NCBI RefSeq assembly: GCF_008932115.1
Contig: NZ_CP044543.1
Location: forward strand, 3,974,501 to 4,038,500
Source of the DNA: Bradyrhizobium betae
Lineage (GTDB): Bacteria > Pseudomonadota > Alphaproteobacteria > Rhizobiales > Xanthobacteraceae
DNA: 64,000 nt
Reading direction: 5' to 3'
Shown here one piece after another: positions 43,995 to 54,927 of this stretch. Each line of letters starts with the position of its first letter. Positions within the stretch are counted from its first letter, which is position 1. Both the position numbers and the translations under genes were made by a program. The notes beneath the pieces were generated by a model. The model saw only the letters and a program-made list of their open reading frames with translations, did no database searches and was not told where the DNA came from.

Positions 43995-44450
43995 ATGTCG
44001 CGCGCATTGATTGAAATCGGTAGTTGCAATGTGGACCTGGAACTGCGGCCGATCGAGCCGTCCTGGATCATCGAGGGCAATCCGGTATCGCGCTCGCACA
44101 TCCTGTCCACCAGCGATGACGGCACCGCCTCGACCATTATCTGGCATTGCACCGAAGGTCGCTTCAACTGGTACTACGACATCGACGAGACGATCATGAT
44201 CATGGAAGGATCGATCGTGCTCGAGAGCGACGGCATGCCGCCGAAGCGCTACGGTCCCGGCGACGTCATTTTCTTCCGCGACGGCGCGCATGCCAAGTGG
44301 CATGTCGAAGGCCACGTCAAGAAGATCGCTTTCTGCCGCAAGACCAATCCCGTCGTGATCGGCTTCATGATACGCGTCGTCAACAGGCTCAAGCGGATGT
44401 TCGTCTCCGCCGGCGAGCGCCGCCCCGCCTCGCTGCTCGGCGCAGGCTAG
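43995..44450 (+). CDS. cupin-domain protein (DUF861/EutQ-like)
   Basis: A 151-residue single-domain cupin. The fold is shown by the pattern STIIWHCTEGRFNWYYDIDE then IMIMEGSIVLESDG and YGPGDVIFFRDGAHAKWHVE. This is the DUF861 type, often ethanolamine or ureidoglycine related, but the metal-binding His set is incomplete, so the substrate is unclear. The start ATG 43995 follows TGGGGAAG. A terminator-like hairpin follows it at 44497. Free-standing. Confidence 0.8.
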   Translation: MSRALIEIGSCNVDLELRPIEPSWIIEGNPVSRSHILSTSDDGTASTIIWHCTEGRFNWYYDIDETIMIMEGSIVLESDGMPPKRYGPGDVIFFRDGAHAKWHVEGHVKKIAFCRKTNPVVIGFMIRVVNRLKRMFVSAGERRPASLLGAG

Positions 44451-44496
44451 TCAGTTTTCAGGTTTCAAGGACGCTTCCCAGCGGCCACGACGAAGA

Positions 44497-44526
44497 GGGG
44501 GCGGGATCAACATCCCGGCCCCTTTT
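44497..44526 (+). terminator. intrinsic terminator after the cupin gene
   Basis: A GC-rich stem GGGGGCGGGAT / ATCCCGGCCCC with CAAC loop is followed by TTTT. It lies between the convergent cupin and amidohydrolase genes. Confidence 0.75.
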
Positions 44527-44547
44527 CTCGTCATGACGCAGATCTTG

Positions 44548-45600
44548 TCACGACGGCAAGTCGAGCCGGTAGACATCGATTGCAGTCTGCGAGAACAGCG
44601 ATGTTTTCTCGGCCTCGCTCAGCGGTGCGGCGATGCGCTTGAAGGCGTTGAAGATCACCTGGTAGCTGCACTGGCCCTTGTCCGGCGGAAAATTGCTTTC
44701 AAACATCGCGCGTCCCGGGCCGAAGGCCTTGATGCAGGTCTCGATATAGGGCCGCCAGGCCGCGGCAAGCTGCTCCGATGACGGCGGCGTCTTGCGCAAA
44801 TGAAAGTCGTAGCCGAGCAGGCACATCGCGAGGCCGCCGAGCTTCACCACCACGTTCTCGCATTTCGCGATCTCCTGGATCGACGCGCGCCACTGCGGAA
44901 ACACCTCCTCGCGCCGCCCTGCAAAGCGGCCGATTCCGGCCGGGCCGCCGCAATGGTCGAGCACGATTCTGGTGTCCGGGAAGGCGTGCGCGAGCTCGGT
45001 CAGCTCGCCGATCTGCGGGTGGAACAGCCAGGCATCGAAGCTGAGATTCAGCGGCGCAAGGCAGGCGAAGCCCTTGCGGAAGGTCGGGTCCTGCAACAGT
45101 CCCTTCGGCCGGTTCGCATACATGCCGGCGACGGCAGGGTCCTCGTCCCAGGCCGAGGAATGCCTGATGCCGCGGAAGCGGCCGTTGCCCGCCGCGATCT
45201 CCGCCTCCAGCACCGGCCTTGCGGCGTCGCCCAGCAGCAGATTGGCGTGGCTGACGATGCCGGCGCAGATCGCCGCCTTGCCGTAAGCCCCGCTCGCGCT
45301 CATCGCGGCAACGCCGTTGGCGAACTCGACCTCGCCGACGGGCCTGAAAGCCTCGGGCCCATGCGCGCGATACATCGAGCGGCAGTCGACATAGACGGTA
45401 GCGACGACGTTGTGGCCGGAGGCGATGTCGTCCGCCATCTCCTCGATCAGGTAGCGGTGCCCGCGATTCCAGAGATGGTGATGGGGATCGACGATCGGGC
45501 GGGCAGGATCGATGATCTCCTCCTGATGTTGCGCGAGCCAGTCCTCGCGCGGCTCGACGAATAGCCCGCTGGTGTTGGCAGGCAGACCGCTTGCAGCCAT
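44548..45600 (-). CDS. amidohydrolase-2 family (TIM-barrel) hydrolase
   Basis: A 350-residue amidohydrolase_2 family protein. The metal-site motifs are IVDPHHHLWN at the N-terminal end, YVDCRSMYRAHG, IVLDHCGGPAGIG and the C-terminal MFESNFPPDKGQCSY. The type is that of 2-pyrone-4,6-dicarboxylate or 4-sulfomuconolactone hydrolases, but without neighbours the substrate is uncertain. It is not clearly in an operon; a palindromic repeat lies upstream. Confidence 0.85.
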   Translation of the reverse strand: MAASGLPANTSGLFVEPREDWLAQHQEEIIDPARPIVDPHHHLWNRGHRYLIEEMADDIASGHNVVATVYVDCRSMYRAHGPEAFRPVGEVEFANGVAAMSASGAYGKAAICAGIVSHANLLLGDAARPVLEAEIAAGNGRFRGIRHSSAWDEDPAVAGMYANRPKGLLQDPTFRKGFACLAPLNLSFDAWLFHPQIGELTELAHAFPDTRIVLDHCGGPAGIGRFAGRREEVFPQWRASIQEIAKCENVVVKLGGLAMCLLGYDFHLRKTPPSSEQLAAAWRPYIETCIKAFGPGRAMFESNFPPDKGQCSYQVIFNAFKRIAAPLSEAEKTSLFSQTAIDVYRLDLPS

Positions 45601-45727
45601 CGGTGTTCGCTCCCTCTATGTTTCTTGTAGAGGGAGCCTAGCACCTGATCCCTGCAATCAGCAGCGCGCGTTGCGCAACCGCACCCGTCACCGCGAGCAG
45701 GCCACATCTCAGCGGTTCACAGAGGTC

Positions 45728-45813
45728 GTCATGCCCGGGCTTGTCCCGGGCATCCACGTTCTTTGTCGCCTAAAAGGAAATCCGTGGATGGCCGGGACAA
45801 GCCCGGGCATGAC
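45728..45813. repeat. palindromic repeat, GTCATGCCCGGG family (member 2)
   Basis: Arms GTCATGCCCGGGCTTGTCCC / GGGACAAGCCCGGGCATGAC, perfectly complementary over 20 bases, surround inner arms ATCCACG / CGTGGAT. It lies between the amidohydrolase and the MBL gene, both on the minus strand. Confidence 0.8.
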
Positions 45814-45852
45814 GCCAAGGAAGCTTCAGCGCTCCCGCCAGAGCGGAGCGTC

Positions 45853-46665
45853 TCACACGCCGTCGAGGACGATCACCGTCGGAGTCGTCGGCAGCGCATC
45901 GCGCGACATCCGGAAGGAACGCTCGCTGCGGCGGTCGATCTCGAACGGCTGGCCGATGCCGCGCAGGAAATCGTCGAGCGGAGTCGCGAAGCGGTGCATC
46001 GGAAGCACTACGGACGCACGCAGCCGCTTGGTGATCTCGGCGACGCCGCCCAGCGACATGGTGTAGGTGCCGTCGATCGGCACCATCACGATGTCGAGCC
46101 GCCCGATCTGGGCGAAGTGGCTGTCGTCGAGCTTGTGGTGGAGATGGCCGAGATGACCGATGCAGAGGCCCGCCACCTCGAAGATGAAGATCGAATTGCC
46201 GTCGCGGATCATGTCGGCGCCGGCATCGTCGCCGAAATAGCGGCGGATGTCGGTCGTGACATTACGAACGAAGGTGTCGCCGATGCGTTCCGACACGATG
46301 GCCGGCTTGCCGTCCTCGCTCCAGCCATGCAGCACATGCGGAATGCGTTTGTCGGGGAATAAAGTGTAGTGGGTGCTGTGCGCGCGGTTCATCGTGGCGA
46401 CATCGGGCAGCCGGCCGACCTGATAGGCGCCGCTATAGTCGGTGGCGATGCGCAGGCCGCCGGGCGTGTCGATGTAATAGGTGGAATGGCCGGCATAGGT
46501 GATTTGGACCTCGGCCGCGGCTGCCGCCTGACGAAACGCCACCGGCATGACGCGAGGCGGGGCGCTCGCCATCGCCAGGCATTCGCTGCGCTGGGGCTGC
46601 TGGGCGAGAGCAGGTGAGAGGTGCGCGCCAAGCAGCGCCAGGACCGCCGAAACCAATCGCCACAT
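45853..46665 (-). CDS. exported metallo-beta-lactamase-fold protein (UlaG-like)
   Basis: A 270-residue exported protein. The signal peptide is MWRLVSAVLALLGAHLSPAL then AQQPQ. The MBL fold is seen in YAGHSTYYIDTPGGLRIATD, the motif CIGHLGHLHHKLDD (HLGHLHH as the zinc-binding element), and VLPMHRFATP at the end. It resembles the UlaG/RomA-like lactonases; this branch is often periplasmic. Substrate unknown. It is upstream of the ABC exporter on the same strand but separated by 108 bases. Confidence 0.82.
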   Translation of the reverse strand: MWRLVSAVLALLGAHLSPALAQQPQRSECLAMASAPPRVMPVAFRQAAAAAEVQITYAGHSTYYIDTPGGLRIATDYSGAYQVGRLPDVATMNRAHSTHYTLFPDKRIPHVLHGWSEDGKPAIVSERIGDTFVRNVTTDIRRYFGDDAGADMIRDGNSIFIFEVAGLCIGHLGHLHHKLDDSHFAQIGRLDIVMVPIDGTYTMSLGGVAEITKRLRASVVLPMHRFATPLDDFLRGIGQPFEIDRRSERSFRMSRDALPTTPTVIVLDGV

Positions 46666-46773
46666 GAAACCGTCCCCAATGACGCCCAGGGGAAAGTCTA
46701 GCGTGCAATGCAGCGCGTGGCCAATAGGGCGTGATCAACGGCGCGTCAGTGTCGCACCTTTCACGCCCGGTCC

Positions 46774-48296
46774 TCATTCATGCTTTGGGCTGAATTTCCA
46801 GGTAACGGCAACGAGGCCAGCCGTGATCAATCCGCTGATCAGGCCGGCGATGGGCATGGTCAGCAGCAGGGCGGCGGTGGCAGCCCAGCCGATCGAGGAG
46901 AAGGCCTCGGCAAAGGTCGCGAGCCGCGACGAGGTCTGGCGGCGGCGGAATTGGCTGCGCCGGGCCTGCACCCGGAACCAGAGCTGGATCGCTGTGGCGG
47001 AGGCCGCGCTGATGATGACGGCAGCGGCGCTGACGGCGGCCTGGATCGGTGACGCGAAAGCCAGCGCCGCGATCAACGGGCAGAAGATCACGGCGATCGC
47101 GAGCAGCACCACCTCGATTTTGGCGCGGATGACGCTGGACGGGGTCAGCGGCGCGGTTGCGACCAGGTCAGGCGCGTCCTCGCCGGAAATTGTCAGCCAG
47201 GCGAGCCCGCCGGCGAGCTGTCCCGCCGCCATGACGATAACAGGCGTGATCAGCGTCACCGCCGCGGAGCTGTCGGCAAAGCTTCGCCAGAGCAGCAGCG
47301 CCGGCGGCACCAGATAGAGCAACTGCATCAGGGTTTGCGAGATCAGCCAGGGATCGCGCCACAGCAGCGAAAATTCCTTGCGCCGCAGCGCTTGTTGCCG
47401 CGATCCGCTCCGGAACGGGCGTTGCTTGGCCCGCTTGCTGCCGGACCGGCCGTAGGCGGCCGCATCGATCGCGGTGTCGGCGAAGTGGCCCGAGAAGATC
47501 GCCATGACGCTTCCGAGCAGCATGAGGCTGAGGGCCAGGAGCAGCAACAGCGCCTCGCTGTCGCCCAAGGCCGCTCGCGCCGGCCACCACCAGATACTGT
47601 CGACATCGGGAGCGTGTTCGGCAAAGGTGCCCGATGTCAGGATGGTGATGCGCGACAGCGTGCCGTACGACATGATCGCGGCGACCTGCAACGCGATCAC
47701 GAAGCCGGCGCCGATGATCGCGGCGAGGATCTGGGCCACGAAGCGCGTCCGCGCCGGGCCGATCAGGCGGAACAGCAGGATGGTGACGGCAATCGCGACC
47801 GCCGCGGCCGACAGGCCCATGGCGACGACGACGCCGAACGCCGCCAGCCAGCGCGCGCCGCCGCCGAACACGAGCACGTCGATGAAGGGCGTCGAGAACA
47901 GCAGCGCCAGCACCGTCACGGTGAGTGCGATCGCAGCGATGCGCACCGAGAACAGATTGGCCAGCGTCGCCGGCGAGGACATGATGAGGTCGAGATCGGC
48001 GCGGGCGTAAAACACCCGTGTCACCGATTCGATCGCCTGCGACAGCATCAGGGTCCAGGCGAGGAGAATCGTGGCCGACATCACGATCAGCGAGGATTTG
48101 TCGAGCGGTAGTTGCAGATTGGCGAAGCGGCCGATCACGGCCCATGCCGGCAGATGCAGCAGAACCGCGAAGGACAGCAGGCCGATCACGGCGGCGCGCG
48201 CCCGCTTGCGCCGGCCGCCGGTCATCATCGCGAACCATTCGCGCCAGGCGAGGCGCAGCTCGTGGCGCGCAAACCAGGAGAGCGCGGTCGCCGAGC

Positions 48297-48300
<4 letters not shown>
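46774..48300 (-). CDS. ABC transporter permease (exporter type)
   Basis: A 508-residue permease with many hydrophobic segments (about 12). The start at 48300 (MSSATALSWFARHELRLAWR) overlaps the ATPase stop by four bases. It begins with a short cytoplasmic helix and ends in KFSPKHE. No conserved loop reveals the substrate, and an ABC-2-like exporter is likely. The upstream continuation is only antisense/other-frame coding of the ATPase gene. Confidence 0.82.
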
Positions 48301-49085
<785 letters not shown>

Positions 49086-49318
49086 GACCTGAAGATGTTT
49101 CGGCCCCGTGAATCGCGCCGCTGCAAAATCCGGCATCCACCTTGGACTAAAGGCAAGACACCCTGAAGTCACCGTTTGTTGACAGCGCTTGGCGGTTCAG
49201 GCTGAATTGACGCCGGGACAAGTGGCGCTAACGCGGCGAAATGACTGCGTAGCGGCTGGACACAAGATGCGACAAGGCGGTCGTCAAGAACCGCTGGTTG
49301 TATCGGGAGGACGCGGCG

Positions 49319-50194
49319 ATGCTGGATTTCGTTCAGCAGCTGGTCAGCGGTGTTGCGCTCGGCTGTGTCTACGGCCTGATCGCACTCGGCTTCGTGCTCG
49401 TCTACAAGGCCACCGAAGTCGTCAATTTCGCCCAGGGCGATCTGATGATGCTGGGCGGCTTCTTCGCCTTCACTTTCATCGGCATGATGGGCTTGAACTA
49501 CTGGATCGGCTTTGCCGGTGCAGTGGCCGCGATGGCGCTGTTCGGCATGCTGGCGGAGCGGATCGTGGTGCGGCCGATCCTCGGCTATCCGCAGTTCTCC
49601 ATCATCATGGCCACCATCGGGCTCGGCTACTTCCTGCGATCGATCGCCGGCATGATCTGGGGCACCGACGATCTCAAGATCGAGACGCCGTTCAGCCAGG
49701 GCGTGCTGCGCATCGGCTCGCTGGTGCTGGCCTACGACAAGCTCTCGGTGATCGCGGCGACGATGATCCTGTGCACGCTGCTCTGGCTGTTCTTCAACAA
49801 GACCACGCTCGGCACCGCGATGCGCGCCAGTTCGGAGAACATGCTGGCGGCCTACTACATGGGCATTCCGGTCAAGCGGGTGGTGTCGATCGTCTGGGCG
49901 ATCAGCGCGGCGGTGGCGACCTGCGCCGGCGTGCTGCTGGCACCGATCACCTTCATCCACTCCAACGTGGGCCTCGTGCTCGGCCTGAAGGCATTCCCGG
50001 CCGCCGTGCTCGGCGGCTTCGGCTCGATCCCGGGCGCGGTGGTCGGCGGCGTCCTGATCGGCGTGATCGAGAGCATGGCCGGCTTTTATCTCGCCGAGGG
50101 CTGGAAGGACGTCGCACCCTACATCGTGCTGCTCGCCGTGCTCTTGCTCAAGCCCGAAGGCCTGTTCGGCCTTCACGTCCGCAAGAAGGTCTGA
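49319..50194 (+). CDS. livH: branched-chain amino acid-type ABC permease, LivH-like
   Basis: A 291-residue LivH-type permease. The start at ATG 49319 (MLDFVQQLVSGVALGCVYG) has GGGAGG upstream at suitable spacing. Typical segments: LVYKATEVVNFAQGDLMMLG, GFGSIPGAVVGGVLIGVIES, and a final KPEGLFG. Eight helices are expected. It is the first gene of a cluster LivH-LivM-LivG-LivF-acyl-CoA synthetase-LivK-like. Confidence 0.93.
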   Translation: MLDFVQQLVSGVALGCVYGLIALGFVLVYKATEVVNFAQGDLMMLGGFFAFTFIGMMGLNYWIGFAGAVAAMALFGMLAERIVVRPILGYPQFSIIMATIGLGYFLRSIAGMIWGTDDLKIETPFSQGVLRIGSLVLAYDKLSVIAATMILCTLLWLFFNKTTLGTAMRASSENMLAAYYMGIPVKRVVSIVWAISAAVATCAGVLLAPITFIHSNVGLVLGLKAFPAAVLGGFGSIPGAVVGGVLIGVIESMAGFYLAEGWKDVAPYIVLLAVLLLKPEGLFGLHVRKKV

Positions 50195-50200
50195 ACCGCC

Positions 50201-51352
50201 ATGCGCTTCCTGTTCAAGACCGACTATGAGGACGACATCAGGCTGTTTCCGCATTCGGGCTACATCGTCTCCTACGGAGTCCTGCTGGCCGTGCTGCTGA
50301 TCGCGCCCTATTTGCTCTCCAGCTATCTGATGAGCCAGCTCGTCTTCGTCTGCATCTACGCGACGGTCGGCGTGGCGCTGATGATCCTCACCGGCTTTAC
50401 GGGGCAGGCTTCGCTGGGTCATGCCGCGTTTCTGGCGATCGGCGCCTACACGGCAGCCTATTTGCAGAAATACAACGTGCCCTTTCCGGTCTATTTCCTT
50501 GCCGCAGGCGCCCTGACCGGCCTGATCGGTGCGATGGTCGGTTTCCCCGCGCTCCGGCTCCAGGGCATCTATCTCGTCATCGCCACCATCTCCTTTGCCT
50601 TGATCGTCGAGGAGATCCTGGCGCGCTGGGAGAGCGTCACCAACGGCAACGAGGGCATGCGGGTCAAGACGCTGTCGCTGCTCGGCGTCGCGGTGCCGCG
50701 CGACAGTCCGACCTTCTATTTCCTCTGCCTTGCCGTGCTGGTGCTGACCATCATCGGCACGCTCAATCTGCTGCGCTCGCCGACGGGCCGCGCCTTCGTC
50801 GCGATCCGCGACAGCGAGACGGCCGCGCGCAGCATGGGCGTCAACGTCGCGCTCTACAAGGTCAAGTCCTTTGCGATCTCGGCGGCGATCACCGGCTTTG
50901 CCGGCGTGCTGTTCGCGCACAAGCTCTCCTTCATCTCGCCGGAGATGTTCACGCTGCAGCTCTCGATCGAATTCATCATCGTGATCCTGATCGGTGGCTC
51001 CTTCAGCCTGCACGGCGCGGTGCTGGGCGCGATCTTCATCGTGATGATCGACCCGTTCCTGACCTATTTAAAGGACGACATGCCCGGCATCATCGCCGGC
51101 ATCGCGGCGACATTCGGGGCCGGGGTGGCGATCACGGGCAATATCCAGTCCAAGGTCGCGGCCTTCGCCTCGCTCAACGGCCTCAAGGGCGCGATCTACG
51201 GCATCATCATCGTCCTGTTCGTGCTGTTCGAGCCGCTCGGGCTCTACGGCCGCTGGCTGAAGATCAAGCTCTTCTTTCAGCTGTTCCCGCTCTACAAGCG
51301 CGCCACCTTCAAGCGGCAGAAGATCTACGTGAAGTCGGAGCGGAATAGATGA
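50201..51352 (+). CDS. livM: branched-chain amino acid-type ABC permease, LivM-like
   Basis: A 383-residue LivM-type permease. The segments TGFTGQASLGHAAFLAIGAY and GFPALRLQGIYLVIATISFA are conserved, as are TGRAFVAIRDSETAARSMGV and FALSLE-type loop features. It has a long cytoplasmic C-terminal tail (FQLFPLYKRATFKRQKIYVK). The gene is adjacent to LivH (6-base gap) and overlaps LivG by four bases. Confidence 0.93.
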   Translation: MRFLFKTDYEDDIRLFPHSGYIVSYGVLLAVLLIAPYLLSSYLMSQLVFVCIYATVGVALMILTGFTGQASLGHAAFLAIGAYTAAYLQKYNVPFPVYFLAAGALTGLIGAMVGFPALRLQGIYLVIATISFALIVEEILARWESVTNGNEGMRVKTLSLLGVAVPRDSPTFYFLCLAVLVLTIIGTLNLLRSPTGRAFVAIRDSETAARSMGVNVALYKVKSFAISAAITGFAGVLFAHKLSFISPEMFTLQLSIEFIIVILIGGSFSLHGAVLGAIFIVMIDPFLTYLKDDMPGIIAGIAATFGAGVAITGNIQSKVAAFASLNGLKGAIYGIIIVLFVLFEPLGLYGRWLKIKLFFQLFPLYKRATFKRQKIYVKSERNR

Positions 51353-52107
51353 GCTATTTCCGCGCCGAGAACCTTTCGCTGCATTTCGGAGGCCTCAAGG
51401 CGGTCGACGCGGTGTCCTTCGCGGTCGAGCGCGGCGAGATCCTCTCGATCATCGGTCCCAACGGCGCCGGCAAGAGCTCGATCTTCAACCTGATCTCGCG
51501 GATCTACCGGCCGACCTCGGGCCGCATCTTCTTCGAGGACCAGGACATCACGGAGCAGCCGCCCTACGACATCGCAAGGCTCGGCATCGCCCGCACCTTC
51601 CAGAACATCGAGCTGTTCGAGAATGCCACCGTGCTGTCGAACCTCCTGGTCGGCCGCCACCGGCATTCGACCACGCAGCTCTGGCAGGAGGTGCTGTTCC
51701 TGCCCAGCGTGCGCGCCAACGAGAAGATACACCGCCGCCGCGTCGAGCAGGTGATCGAGTTCCTCGATCTCGAAGCTTATCGCGACAAGCTGATCTCGGG
51801 CCTTCCCTACGGCGTACGCAAGGTGATCGAGCTCGCGCGCGCGCTGTGCTCGGAGCCGAAGCTGATCCTGCTCGACGAGCCGTCCTCCGGCCTCAATGTC
51901 GAGGAGACCAACGACATGTCGTTCTGGATCCGGGACATGAAGAGCGAGCTCGGCGTCACCGTGCTGATGGTCGAGCATGACATGTCGCTCGTGAACCGCG
52001 TCTCCGATCGCGTCATCGCGCTGAACTACGGCCGGGTGCTGGCGATGGGCTCGCCCGCCGAAGTCCAGCAGCACCCCGACGTCGTCGCCGCGTATCTGGG
52101 AGCCTGA
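51349..52107 (+). CDS. livG: branched-chain amino acid-type ABC ATPase, LivG-like
   Basis: A 252-residue ATPase. Walker A is GPNGAGKSS, the signature-like region reads [20 protein letters not shown] (in this family LPYG-x-RK replaces LSGGQ), Walker B is [12 protein letters not shown] and the switch His is in VEHDMSLV. The segment [20 protein letters not shown] is typical of LivG. Start overlaps LivM stop (ATGA). Confidence 0.93.
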   Translation: MSYFRAENLSLHFGGLKAVDAVSFAVERGEILSIIGPNGAGKSSIFNLISRIYRPTSGRIFFEDQDITEQPPYDIARLGIARTFQNIELFENATVLSNLLVGRHRHSTTQLWQEVLFLPSVRANEKIHRRRVEQVIEFLDLEAYRDKLISGLPYGVRKVIELARALCSEPKLILLDEPSSGLNVEETNDMSFWIRDMKSELGVTVLMVEHDMSLVNRVSDRVIALNYGRVLAMGSPAEVQQHPDVVAAYLGA

Positions 52108-52110
52108 CGC

Positions 52111-52899
52111 ATGGACGCCGCGGTGACGCCGGACATCATCCTGAAACTCTCCAACATCGAGAGCTATTACGGGCCGATCATGGCGATCCGCGGCATCTCG
52201 CTCGAGGTGCCGCGCGGCCGCATCGTCACGCTGCTCGGCGCCAACGGCGCCGGCAAGACCACGGTGCTGAAGACCGTCTCCGGCATTCTCGATCCGCAGA
52301 AGGGCTCGATCGAGTTCATGGGCAAGCCGATCCAGCGCATGGAGGCGGACCGCATCGTGCGCCTCGGCCTCAGCCATGTGCCCGAGGGACGCGAGGTGTT
52401 CCCGTTCCTCTCGGTACGCGAGAACCTGATGATGGGGGCCTATCCGCGCAAGGACCGTGACGGCGTCGCGGAGGATCTGGAGCGCGTCTACGGCTATTTC
52501 CCGCGGCTGAAGGAGCGTATCAACCAGCCGGCCGGCCAGCTCTCCGGCGGTGAGCAGCAGATGCTCGCGATCGGCCGCGCGCTGATGAACCGGCCGACGC
52601 TGCTGCTGCTCGACGAACCCTCGCTCGGTCTGTCGCCGCTGCTGGTGAAGGAGATCTTCACGATCATCCGCCGCGTCAACGAGGAGCAGGGCATGTCGAT
52701 CCTGCTGGTCGAGCAGAATGCCAAGGTGGCGCTGGAGACGGCGCATTATGGCTATGTGCTCGAGATCGGACGCGTCGTGATGAACGACACCTGCGACCGC
52801 TTGATGCATTCCCAGGACATCCAGGAATTCTACCTTGGCGCCAGGGAAGAGGGCGCGCGAGGCGAGCGGCGCTGGAAAAAGAAGAAGACGTGGCGTTGA
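52111..52899 (+). CDS. livF: branched-chain amino acid-type ABC ATPase, LivF-like
   Basis: A 262-residue ATPase: Walker [10 protein letters not shown], LivF-specific [20 protein letters not shown], signature [18 protein letters not shown], Walker [13 protein letters not shown] and [11 protein letters not shown]. The C-terminus is a basic tail ([11 protein letters not shown]) where most LivF end about 12 residues earlier. A 16-bp tandem duplication (52887-52902 and 52903-52918) straddles the stop, which may have created this tail. Confidence 0.92.
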   Translation: MDAAVTPDIILKLSNIESYYGPIMAIRGISLEVPRGRIVTLLGANGAGKTTVLKTVSGILDPQKGSIEFMGKPIQRMEADRIVRLGLSHVPEGREVFPFLSVRENLMMGAYPRKDRDGVAEDLERVYGYFPRLKERINQPAGQLSGGEQQMLAIGRALMNRPTLLLLDEPSLGLSPLLVKEIFTIIRRVNEEQGMSILLVEQNAKVALETAHYGYVLEIGRVVMNDTCDRLMHSQDIQEFYLGAREEGARGERRWKKKKTWR

Positions 52900-53009
52900 G
52901 AGGACGTGGCGTTGAAGAGGCACTGGCGTAGAATGAACTGACCCGTCCGCAACAATAGACCGCCGGCAAGGCAGGCAGCGGAGGGACAAGCGACAAGGAG
53001 GGAATGCGC

Positions 53010-54848
53010 ATGGCCAGACCGGCGGTGCTGACAGTCGCCGACACGATCGCGAAAAGCTTCTTGCGCGCCGCGGAGACGCGGGGCGACAGGCCGGCCATTC
53101 GCGAAAAGAAGTTCGGCATCTGGCAGCCGACGAACTGGCGCGAATGGCTGGCGATCTCCAGGGAGATCGCCTACGCGCTCCATGCGACAGGCTTCAGACC
53201 GGGCGAGGTCGCCTCCATCGTCGCCAACGCCGTGCCGGAATGGGTCCATACCGACATGGGCATCCTGTGCGCCGGCGGCGTCTCCTCCGGAATCTATCCG
53301 ACCGATGCATCGTCCCAGGTCGAATATCTCGTCAACGATTCCCGGACGAAGGTGATTTTCGCCGAGGACGAGGAGCAGCTCGACAAGATCCTCGCCTGCC
53401 GCGCGCGTTGTCCGTCCCTGCACAAGATCATCGTGTTCGACATGGAGGGTCTCAGCGGCTTCTCCGACGACATGGTGATGTCGCTCGACGAGTTTCGCGC
53501 GCTTGGCCGCAACCACATGGTCGGCCGCGAAGCGCTGTGGCAGGAGATGATCGACAGCCGCAGCGCTGAAGATCTTGCCATTCTCGTCTACACCTCGGGC
53601 ACCACTGGGCCGCCCAAGGGCGCGATGCATGCCAACCGCAGCGTCACGCATCAGATGCGGCACGCCAACGACTTCATCCCCGCGCAAGAGGACGAGGACC
53701 GGCTGATCTTCCTGCCGCTCTGCCACGTCGCCGAGCGCATCGGCGGCTATTACATCTCGGTCGCGCTCGGCTCGGTGATGAATTTTGCCGAGAGCCCGGA
53801 GACCGTGCCGGATAATCTGCGCGAGGTGCAGCCGACCATCTTCCTCGCAGTGCCGCGCATTTGGGAAAAGTTCTATTCCGCCATCACCATCGCGTTGAGG
53901 GACGCAACGCCGCTCCAGCAATGGGTCTACCGCCGCGCCATCCAGGTCGGCTACCGCATGGTCGATTGCCGCATCGAGGGCAGGGCGCCGCCGCTGTCGC
54001 TGCGCATCGCCAATGGCATCGCGTACCGGATCGCCTTCCGCAACATCCGCCGCATGATCGGGCTCGACCGCTGCCGCATCGCCTTCACGGGTGCGGCGCC
54101 GATCGCACCGGAGCTGATCCGCTGGTATCTCGCGCTCGGCATCGACGTCCACGAGGTCTACGGCCAGACCGAGAATTGCGGCGTCGCGACCATGATGCCG
54201 GCGGAGCGGATCAAGCTCGGCTCGGTCGGCACCGCGGTGTCGTGGGGCGAGGTGGCGCTGTCGCCCGACGGGGAGATCCTGATCAAGGGCGACTTCCTGT
54301 TCATGGGCTATCTGAACCAGCCGGAGAAGACCGCCGAGACCGTCGACCATCGCGGCTGGCTGCACACCGGCGACGTCGGCACCATCGACAACGAGGGCTT
54401 CGTTCGCATCACCGACCGGATGAAGGACATCATCATCACCTCCGGCGGCAAGAACATCACGCCGTCCGAGATTGAGAACCAGCTGAAGTTCTCGCCTTAC
54501 ATTTCGGACGCCGTGGTGATCGGCGACCAGCGGCCGTATCTGACCTGCCTCGTGATGATCGACCAGGAGAACGTCGAGAAGTTCGCCCAGGACCACGACA
54601 TCCCCTTCACCAATTACGCCAGCCTGTGCCGGGCAACCGAGATCCAGCACCTGATCTGGCGCGAGATCGAAGGCGTCAACGGCAATTTCGCCCGCGTCGA
54701 GACCATCAAGCGGTTCTATTTGATCGACCGGCAGCTCACCCCGGAGGACGAGGAGCTGACGCCGACCATGAAGCTGAAGCGCGGTTTCGTGAACAAGCGC
54801 TACGCCGCCGAGATCGACGCGATGTATCGCGAGCGTGCGGTGGCGTGA
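53010..54848 (+). CDS. AMP-dependent acyl-CoA synthetase (long-chain fatty-acid-type)
   Basis: A 612-residue acyl-CoA synthetase, cytosolic. The adenylation P-loop ILVYTSGTTGPPKGAMH, the A5-like YGQTENCG, GWLHTGDVGTID and the catalytic lysine region DIIITSGGKNITPSEIE are intact. Shape matches the FadD15/long-chain group. ATG 53010 was preferred to 53004 because AAGGAGG at 52995-53001 is at correct distance. It is embedded between livF and the binding-protein gene, so it probably activates the imported acid as a CoA thioester. Confidence 0.93.
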   Translation: MARPAVLTVADTIAKSFLRAAETRGDRPAIREKKFGIWQPTNWREWLAISREIAYALHATGFRPGEVASIVANAVPEWVHTDMGILCAGGVSSGIYPTDASSQVEYLVNDSRTKVIFAEDEEQLDKILACRARCPSLHKIIVFDMEGLSGFSDDMVMSLDEFRALGRNHMVGREALWQEMIDSRSAEDLAILVYTSGTTGPPKGAMHANRSVTHQMRHANDFIPAQEDEDRLIFLPLCHVAERIGGYYISVALGSVMNFAESPETVPDNLREVQPTIFLAVPRIWEKFYSAITIALRDATPLQQWVYRRAIQVGYRMVDCRIEGRAPPLSLRIANGIAYRIAFRNIRRMIGLDRCRIAFTGAAPIAPELIRWYLALGIDVHEVYGQTENCGVATMMPAERIKLGSVGTAVSWGEVALSPDGEILIKGDFLFMGYLNQPEKTAETVDHRGWLHTGDVGTIDNEGFVRITDRMKDIIITSGGKNITPSEIENQLKFSPYISDAVVIGDQRPYLTCLVMIDQENVEKFAQDHDIPFTNYASLCRATEIQHLIWREIEGVNGNFARVETIKRFYLIDRQLTPEDEELTPTMKLKRGFVNKRYAAEIDAMYRERAVA

Positions 54849-54927
54849 ATCATATCGTTTGAAAAGAGCGAAGGAGCGATGGCCCCCGTCCTTCGCACGA
54901 TACGGGCCCCAAGGAGAGGAGACGTCA

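Noticed and set aside
49169..51013. 614-residue open frame on the minus strand
   Set aside because: Antisense to the LivH/LivM genes and composed of low-complexity Asp/His/Arg stretches.
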